Below the pieces are notes generated by a model, which was not told the origin of the DNA, ran no database searches, and saw only the letters and a list, made by a program, of their open reading frames with translations. Of a stretch of 64,000 nt of DNA, positions 59,534 through 64,000 are shown piece after piece. Within the stretch, counting starts at the first letter, position 1. Every line of letters begins with the position of its first letter. The translations under genes and the position numbers were made by a program. Source of the DNA: Pedobacter duraquae (GTDB taxonomy: Bacteria; Bacteroidota; Bacteroidia; Sphingobacteriales; Sphingobacteriaceae); assembly GCF_004362245.1 (NCBI RefSeq), contig NZ_SNWM01000006.1:248001-312000 (forward strand), in the 5' to 3' direction.

Positions 59534-62494
59534 TTAAAATGAATAAGCTAGTGATGCCCAGAATGTACGTTGCAGTAAAGTTCTGCCAATCATCAGCGTG
59601 CCGGTAGGAATTGCTGAGAAATCACGGAATTGATCACCCCTTACATCTCCCTCAGTCAGCACTCTCGCATTGGTCAGGTTATCGACCCAGAATCTGGCTG
59701 CAATTTGTTTTGTGAAGTTGTAGCCTGCTCCACCACGCATCACCACATATACCGGCAGTTTGTAGCTGTCGCTAGGCGAGGTAAACCTGCTGCCTACGTA
59801 GTTGGCAGACAAGAAAATATTCGCTTTTTTGTAGTCGTAGCTTGCCGACAGCTCGGTATTGAACACAGGCACACGCTCAGTCCGGTTTCCGGTAAAGCTG
59901 TACACTTTGTCACCGAGCTGTGCAAGCACCGCGGAGTTGGTGCGCGTTGATGCGGTATAGTCAGTATATTTTGAATCCTGAATTGTTCCTGTAAGTCTTA
60001 AACTTAACGGGTTTAATATTTTGTAAGAGATCTCGTATTCGGCACTCCACGTTCTGGTAGAACCAAAGGCAATCAATGCCTGCAGGCCGGATGATGTTGT
60101 TGGCACGTTGATGGCAAGAGATGCATTTTTAATTGCTGAGTAACTTCCTGACGCAAAGATTGCGAGTCTGTTTTTAGCATATTTGTAACCGAGTTCGGCC
60201 AGATAAACAGGGCGTTTCTTAATGTTGTCAGGATTGTAGGCGGTAGCGTTATAGTCGCCTATATTCGGCGCATTATATGCCCGCGTAATCCTTGCAAACA
60301 TACTCGATGTACTAGCAATCTTGTAGTTGGTACCGATAGATGCCGCCCAGTTGGTAGCTGTAATATTATAATCTGTATAGCCGGCTATTGTCGGACTGGA
60401 TGCGGCAGTATAGTTTGGTGAGCCATCTGCATTGAATGCATAGAACGGACGACGACCTTCTACATGTTGATTATCGATCCTCGCACCGATATCAAGACGG
60501 AAACTTTCGCTGATTTTGATCTCATCTGTACCGTATGCTGATAATGTTCTCGTATCACCAATAACAGTAGTTTTTGTCTGTGGTGTTCTGCCAGGCGCAC
60601 CCGCAGCAAGGACTAATATCTGTGGATTTTCTTTGTATTCTGTTTGTGTGCGGAATGCATATCTAAGATCGTCGCGGTTGTATTGGTGGATTCCCAAACC
60701 AAGAGCAAGGCTATGATTTTTCACTTGTTTTTTGAAGTCCAGGTAGTCAACAATCTGCTGGTCTTTATTCAGCTGTGCATTTGAAGCTGCAGTAATAATC
60801 TGATTGCTTGCACTTGCGGGAGCCACGCTGCCATCCAGATAATAATAGGTTGTTGCTGTACTGCGTGCGGCGATGCCATTTGGTGTAGAATAATTACTTG
60901 CGGTATGTGTGTTCTGATATCTGAAATTATTTACAATCTGCCAGCCACCATCGGTGAGGTAGTTAAACTGAAAACCTCCTGAGCCCAATTTGGTGTGAAT
61001 CCCGTCAGCAAGGTCAAAGCTATGTGCGGTGCCTGCCGGATCTGTGTAGTTCCACTGCGTGTTTATCGGGGATATCGACTGACTTACCATGTCGTAAGAA
61101 CCGTATTTTGTTGGTTTTCCGGTACCATCATACGGGTAGTAGCTGGTTAACAGAAACTGTACGCGGTCATTCAGATACTTGCCAAATACGCGGACAAATC
61201 CTTTTCCATTGTCAAAGTTAAAGGTCATATTTCCTTTAATTTGTCCACCGCGGTTGGCAGGGGAGTATCCCGGGTCAACAACACCTTTATCTGTGCGGTA
61301 AAAGCCGCCAATATTGAACTTAACATGGTCACTGATCTTTCCACCGGTATTTGCATCAGCACGATAGAGTCCCTGCGACAAGCCCGTTGTGAATTTAAAC
61401 TGACCATAAGCTTTATCGGCACCCGAATAACTGATATTGTTGATTACCGCTCCAGGTGTATTGGCTTGCAGGATTGACGCATTACCACCCCTGATGGCTT
61501 CAATATTCTGAATTGTTAAATCTGTTTTATAGTATTGATCTATTGAAGGGTTTGTGTTGAAACCTGTAGGAAGCAAAGGTAATCCGTCTTCCTGAATACC
61601 CAGAAAGATATAACCGCCCTGTTGAGGAAATCCACGGACCCAAACATTTCCGGGGCCATCACCACCGGTACTTTCTACGGTTAAGCCTGGGATTGCTTTC
61701 AACAGATCGGTACTGTTAAGTGGTGCCCTTGCAGTGATATCTTTATTGCTGATTGAAGTAATGGCTACACTGGATTCCAGTTTTTTCTTTGGATTTCCGC
61801 CACCAGTAACAACTACGCCTTCCAGTTGCAGCGCATCTTCAGAGAGGGTTATGTTAATGATCTTGTTGCTGCCATTGTTTTCTGCAGGGATTTCTTTAGA
61901 GATGTAACCGATAAAGCTGAAGTTTACGGTATAACTCCCCGTGTTGTTTACCTTTAGTGAATAACTTCCATTCTCGTCGGTAGTAATTCCTTTTGTAGTG
62001 CCTTTTATAACTACGGTTACTCCCGGAAGCGGATTGCCCTTGCTGTCTGTTACTTTCCCGGATACAATTTCTTCGGCTGCGGTAATAAACGGATTGGGTA
62101 CGATGCGGTCCTTATCATCATTCTGCGTAGAATACAAGAGGATCCTATCCTTGATAATTTTGTATTCTACATCGTAAGGTTTCAAATAGGTTTTTAAAAC
62201 ATCACCCAATTTCTGGCGCACAGCATTTACGGAGACTTTTCTTCCAGAGCTGATAGACTTGGCGCTATAAACGAATTTAACATCGGCGAGCTCTTCCAAT
62301 CTGGCGATAACAGTTTTAATTTCCTGCTGGTCTGCTTTCAGCGAAATCTTTTTATCAAGTACGCCCTGAGCGCTTACAATCTCTGCAGATGCAGCACAAG
62401 TGAAGAGGGTAATTATTAATATTTGGTATACAGAATATTTCATTGCAAGAATAGCTAAAGAAATAAGTTGGTTTTTTTTCATAACTTTAATCAT
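59534..62494 (-). CDS. TonB-dependent receptor with STN signalling domain
   Basis: The 986-residue protein has a Sec signal (about residues 20-42), an STN domain (about 50-105, LKADQQEIKTVIARLEELADVKFVYSAK), which contacts a FecR-type anti-sigma factor, a carboxypeptidase-regulatory-like domain (about 135-225, VSGKVTDSKGNPLPGVTVVIKGT), a plug (about 235-360) and a barrel ending in WASLAYSF. No SusD gene is next to it, so it resembles FecA-type receptors more than glycan SusC/SusD pairs. The sigma factor and FecR genes just upstream make this a transmembrane induction system. It starts within the stop of a 34-codon ORF (ATGA overlap). Confidence 0.94.
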   Translation of the reverse strand: MIKVMKKNQLISLAILAMKYSVYQILIITLFTCAASAEIVSAQGVLDKKISLKADQQEIKTVIARLEELADVKFVYSAKSISSGRKVSVNAVRQKLGDVLKTYLKPYDVEYKIIKDRILLYSTQNDDKDRIVPNPFITAAEEIVSGKVTDSKGNPLPGVTVVIKGTTKGITTDENGSYSLKVNNTGSYTVNFSFIGYISKEIPAENNGSNKIINITLSEDALQLEGVVVTGGGNPKKKLESSVAITSISNKDITARAPLNSTDLLKAIPGLTVESTGGDGPGNVWVRGFPQQGGYIFLGIQEDGLPLLPTGFNTNPSIDQYYKTDLTIQNIEAIRGGNASILQANTPGAVINNISYSGADKAYGQFKFTTGLSQGLYRADANTGGKISDHVKFNIGGFYRTDKGVVDPGYSPANRGGQIKGNMTFNFDNGKGFVRVFGKYLNDRVQFLLTSYYPYDGTGKPTKYGSYDMVSQSISPINTQWNYTDPAGTAHSFDLADGIHTKLGSGGFQFNYLTDGGWQIVNNFRYQNTHTASNYSTPNGIAARSTATTYYYLDGSVAPASASNQIITAASNAQLNKDQQIVDYLDFKKQVKNHSLALGLGIHQYNRDDLRYAFRTQTEYKENPQILVLAAGAPGRTPQTKTTVIGDTRTLSAYGTDEIKISESFRLDIGARIDNQHVEGRRPFYAFNADGSPNYTAASSPTIAGYTDYNITATNWAASIGTNYKIASTSSMFARITRAYNAPNIGDYNATAYNPDNIKKRPVYLAELGYKYAKNRLAIFASGSYSAIKNASLAINVPTTSSGLQALIAFGSTRTWSAEYEISYKILNPLSLRLTGTIQDSKYTDYTASTRTNSAVLAQLGDKVYSFTGNRTERVPVFNTELSASYDYKKANIFLSANYVGSRFTSPSDSYKLPVYVVMRGGAGYNFTKQIAARFWVDNLTNARVLTEGDVRGDQFRDFSAIPTGTLMIGRTLLQRTFWASLAYSF

Positions 62495-62595
62495 TGTTCA
62501 TTAAATAAATTGGATTTACTGGACATAGGAATACCTGGCTGCATGCCTTGCATGCGGCTTAATGAGCTGGCAATGCCCCACATTGCCGGCTTCAT
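62491..62595 (-). CDS. Possible 34-residue leader ORF overlapping the receptor start
   Basis: ATG at 62593-62595 opens a 34-codon frame, rich in Met (5 of 34), which ends with TGA at 62491-62493. The TGA overlaps the receptor ATG as ATGA, a standard sign of translational coupling. The predicted peptide (MKPAMWGIASSLSRM at its start) has no signal peptide and no family that I recognise. Chance is quite possible. Confidence 0.3.
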   Translation of the reverse strand: MKPAMWGIASSLSRMQGMQPGIPMSSKSNLFNEQ

Positions 62596-62694
62596 TTTTT
62601 TAAAATGGTATATGGAATATTAGCTGAGAATCAGGGAGAGTGGCTGGTAATTGTTTTCGTCATGTTGATTTATTTTTGGTTATGTATTATGCGA

Positions 62695-63762
62695 TTAGTG
62701 GCATTTGACGCCTTTGACCAGAATGCTGGTGCCTTCGATCTGATAAGATCCTGACACAGACTGGCAAATCAGGCTAAGCTGCTCGAAGAGTCCTTTTTTA
62801 CTGATGTCACCGGTAAACGTACAGGCGTATATACTTTCATCTGCCACGCGGATATCAATACTATATTCTGAAGAGAGTATTTTAAAGATATCCTTTAGAC
62901 TGGTTTCTGAGAATTGATGGTTGGAGGCCGCTACTTTACGCTCGTCAGTTAACTGACCGTTATGTAACTCTGCACGGAAGGCCCGCACCGCGCAGGTGAG
63001 CGGTTGATCGACCAGACTTTTAGTAAGCTGGTGGTCTTCATTATCAAACACTGCTTTTTGATTTGGCGTAATCAGCACTGCTTTAGCAGGCTTCGTGGCC
63101 AGGGCTGCGAATAGACTCTTTTTAGCATTCTCTGCCACCATAACTTTTCCCGTATTGACATCCACCTGTGCGGCTTTGCCATTGGCAGATTCTTTTACAA
63201 AGAAACTGGTGCCTAGTACTTTTACTACGAGGTTGTTATTGTATACATAGAAAGGTTTTTTTGGATTCTTAGTTACAGAGAAAAACGCATTTCCTTTAAG
63301 GTATACCGGTCTGTCTGCTCCATTAAATAACTTTGGGTAAGTGATTGACGCCCCTGGTTGCAGGGTTACCACAGAATGATCTCCAAGTTCTACAGTCTGG
63401 TTGTTAGCAGAAGTGTTTTTATTGGTAACCATTGCCAGCTCTTGATGCTCGCTTAAGAAGGCATCTTCTGTCCTGTTGCCGTTAAATAAATAAAGGGCTG
63501 CAGATATCGTGATTAAACTAACTGCAGCTGCTATAGCCAAACGCACATAGAGCTTGCGGTATACTGGTGTCCTGGAATATGTGGGGGTAAAAATGGCGGC
63601 CTCCATGCGTTTAGAGATTTCTGAGAGCTCCTCATCAGACAAATCTCCGGCACTATGGGCATCAAGACTGGCATACCAGTTTGCTACACGAATTTTTTCG
63701 GTTTCAGAACAATTACCTTGCTGATAACGATCTAATAAATCTATAAAAGATTTTTTGTCCAT
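62695..63762 (-). CDS. FecR-family anti-sigma factor
   Basis: The 355-residue inner-membrane protein has an N-terminal cytosolic anti-sigma part (about residues 1-75, with DLLDRYQQGNCSETEKIRVANWY), one membrane helix (about 72-90) and a periplasmic FecR domain (about 115-215) with NTSANNQTVELGDHSVVTLQPGASITYP and YLKGNAFFSVTKNPKKPFYVY. The C-terminal part from about residue 275 has a DUF4974/secretin-like region (FSETSLKDIFKILSSEY). It would hold the sigma factor inactive until the STN domain of the receptor signals. It lies between the sigma gene (95 bases) and the receptor gene (200 bases). Confidence 0.95.
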   Translation of the reverse strand: MDKKSFIDLLDRYQQGNCSETEKIRVANWYASLDAHSAGDLSDEELSEISKRMEAAIFTPTYSRTPVYRKLYVRLAIAAAVSLITISAALYLFNGNRTEDAFLSEHQELAMVTNKNTSANNQTVELGDHSVVTLQPGASITYPKLFNGADRPVYLKGNAFFSVTKNPKKPFYVYNNNLVVKVLGTSFFVKESANGKAAQVDVNTGKVMVAENAKKSLFAALATKPAKAVLITPNQKAVFDNEDHQLTKSLVDQPLTCAVRAFRAELHNGQLTDERKVAASNHQFSETSLKDIFKILSSEYSIDIRVADESIYACTFTGDISKKGLFEQLSLICQSVSGSYQIEGTSILVKGVKCH

Positions 63763-63857
63763 ACCTTATATTTGGTTAATACAGGTAAGTAACTTAAGTA
63801 GGACGGAACCCTAATGATTTGTTTGCTTCTTTTTGAGAAATACTATAACTTGCTGAT

Positions 63858-64000
63858 TTACAGAAAGAAAAATATGATCAAAAATATATAGTTGTTACTG
63901 ATATACTCTTTCATCCACTTCAGGGATCTGGTAATGTGATACTCCACAGTTTTTTCGGAGATGTTCATACTCGCAGATATATTCTTGGTTGACAGATGTT
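63858..64000 (-). CDS. ECF sigma factor, C-terminal fragment cut by the window edge
   Basis: The last 47 codons of a sigma factor gene read in from the right edge and stop at TAA, 63858-63860. The fragment holds the region 4 helix-turn-helix (LSTKNISASMNISEKTVEYHITRSLKWM) and a short hydrophobic tail. Its position next to FecR on the same strand fits FecI-like activation of the receptor. The rest lies outside the window, so its start cannot be given. Confidence 0.88.
   Translation of the reverse strand, partial: HLSTKNISASMNISEKTVEYHITRSLKWMKEYISNNYIFLIIFFFL

Noticed and set aside
59534..62494. Calling the STN receptor a SusC protein
   Set aside because: No SusD gene follows, and the downstream genes are enzymes; only the general TonB receptor name is safe.

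Overview
The window looks like a chromosomal segment of a Bacteroidota bacterium of the Sphingobacteriaceae, most like Pedobacter. The gene families point there: a FecI/FecR/TonB-receptor group with an STN domain, DUF4374, DUF6266, DUF1599 and BT_3928-type proteins, a CdaA/FolP pair and many exported oxidoreductases and TIM-barrel isomerases. Several promoters match the Bacteroidota form, TTTG or TTG followed about 19-20 bases later by TAnnTTTG, and Shine-Dalgarno sites are weak. There is no phage, insertion sequence, CRISPR array or rRNA; one tRNA-Asn is present.

Left part (1-22 kb). A leftward operon encodes a TetR regulator, a TolC-type channel, a membrane fusion protein and an RND pump that runs off the left edge; a second TetR gene lies just upstream. 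murB, a lone ECF sigma factor, a cytochrome-b5-like protein, a PfkB kinase, tRNA-Asn and an acyltransferase follow. A probable metal or siderophore uptake unit comes next (TonB receptor plus DUF4374 lipoprotein, divergent from an AraC regulator, with a perfect 15-bp palindrome in the shared promoter region). Then come a phosphoesterase, an esterase, an SGNH hydrolase, a VOC protein, a degenerate M23-like protein, an OmpA lipoprotein and two DUF6266 paralogues.

Middle part (22-48 kb). An intergenic element built of ten 11-bp units, five in each orientation, lies before an S41 peptidase gene. The rest is mainly housekeeping: a recJ-lptB-GH3 run, gcvP, pdxJ, ahcY, a bacilliredoxin, folP-cdaA, a rightward run DUF1599-DoxX-permease-aroK, then M28 peptidase, truA, GH20 hexosaminidase, dacB and asd.

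Right part (48-64 kb). This is the most interesting region. All genes run leftward: ECF sigma (cut by the right edge), FecR, a large STN-type TonB receptor with no SusD, an exported TIM-barrel isomerase, then a tight ten-gene run ending at a hairpin near 48.13 kb. The run encodes a gluconate-2-dehydrogenase-subunit-3-like protein, a GMC flavoprotein, a cytosolic Gfo/Idh/MocA dehydrogenase, a cytosolic isomerase, a cytochrome c lipoprotein, an exported Gfo/Idh/MocA protein, an exported DUF1080 (3-keto-disaccharide hydrolase family) protein, an MFS transporter and two exported TIM-barrel isomerases. I read it as a substrate-induced 3-keto-glycoside pathway: uptake through the outer membrane, oxidation at C3 in the periplasm by a three-part dehydrogenase feeding electrons to cytochrome c, non-classical cleavage by the DUF1080, TIM-barrel and Gfo proteins, import by the MFS carrier and final processing in the cytosol. 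The substrate is not visible in the sequence.
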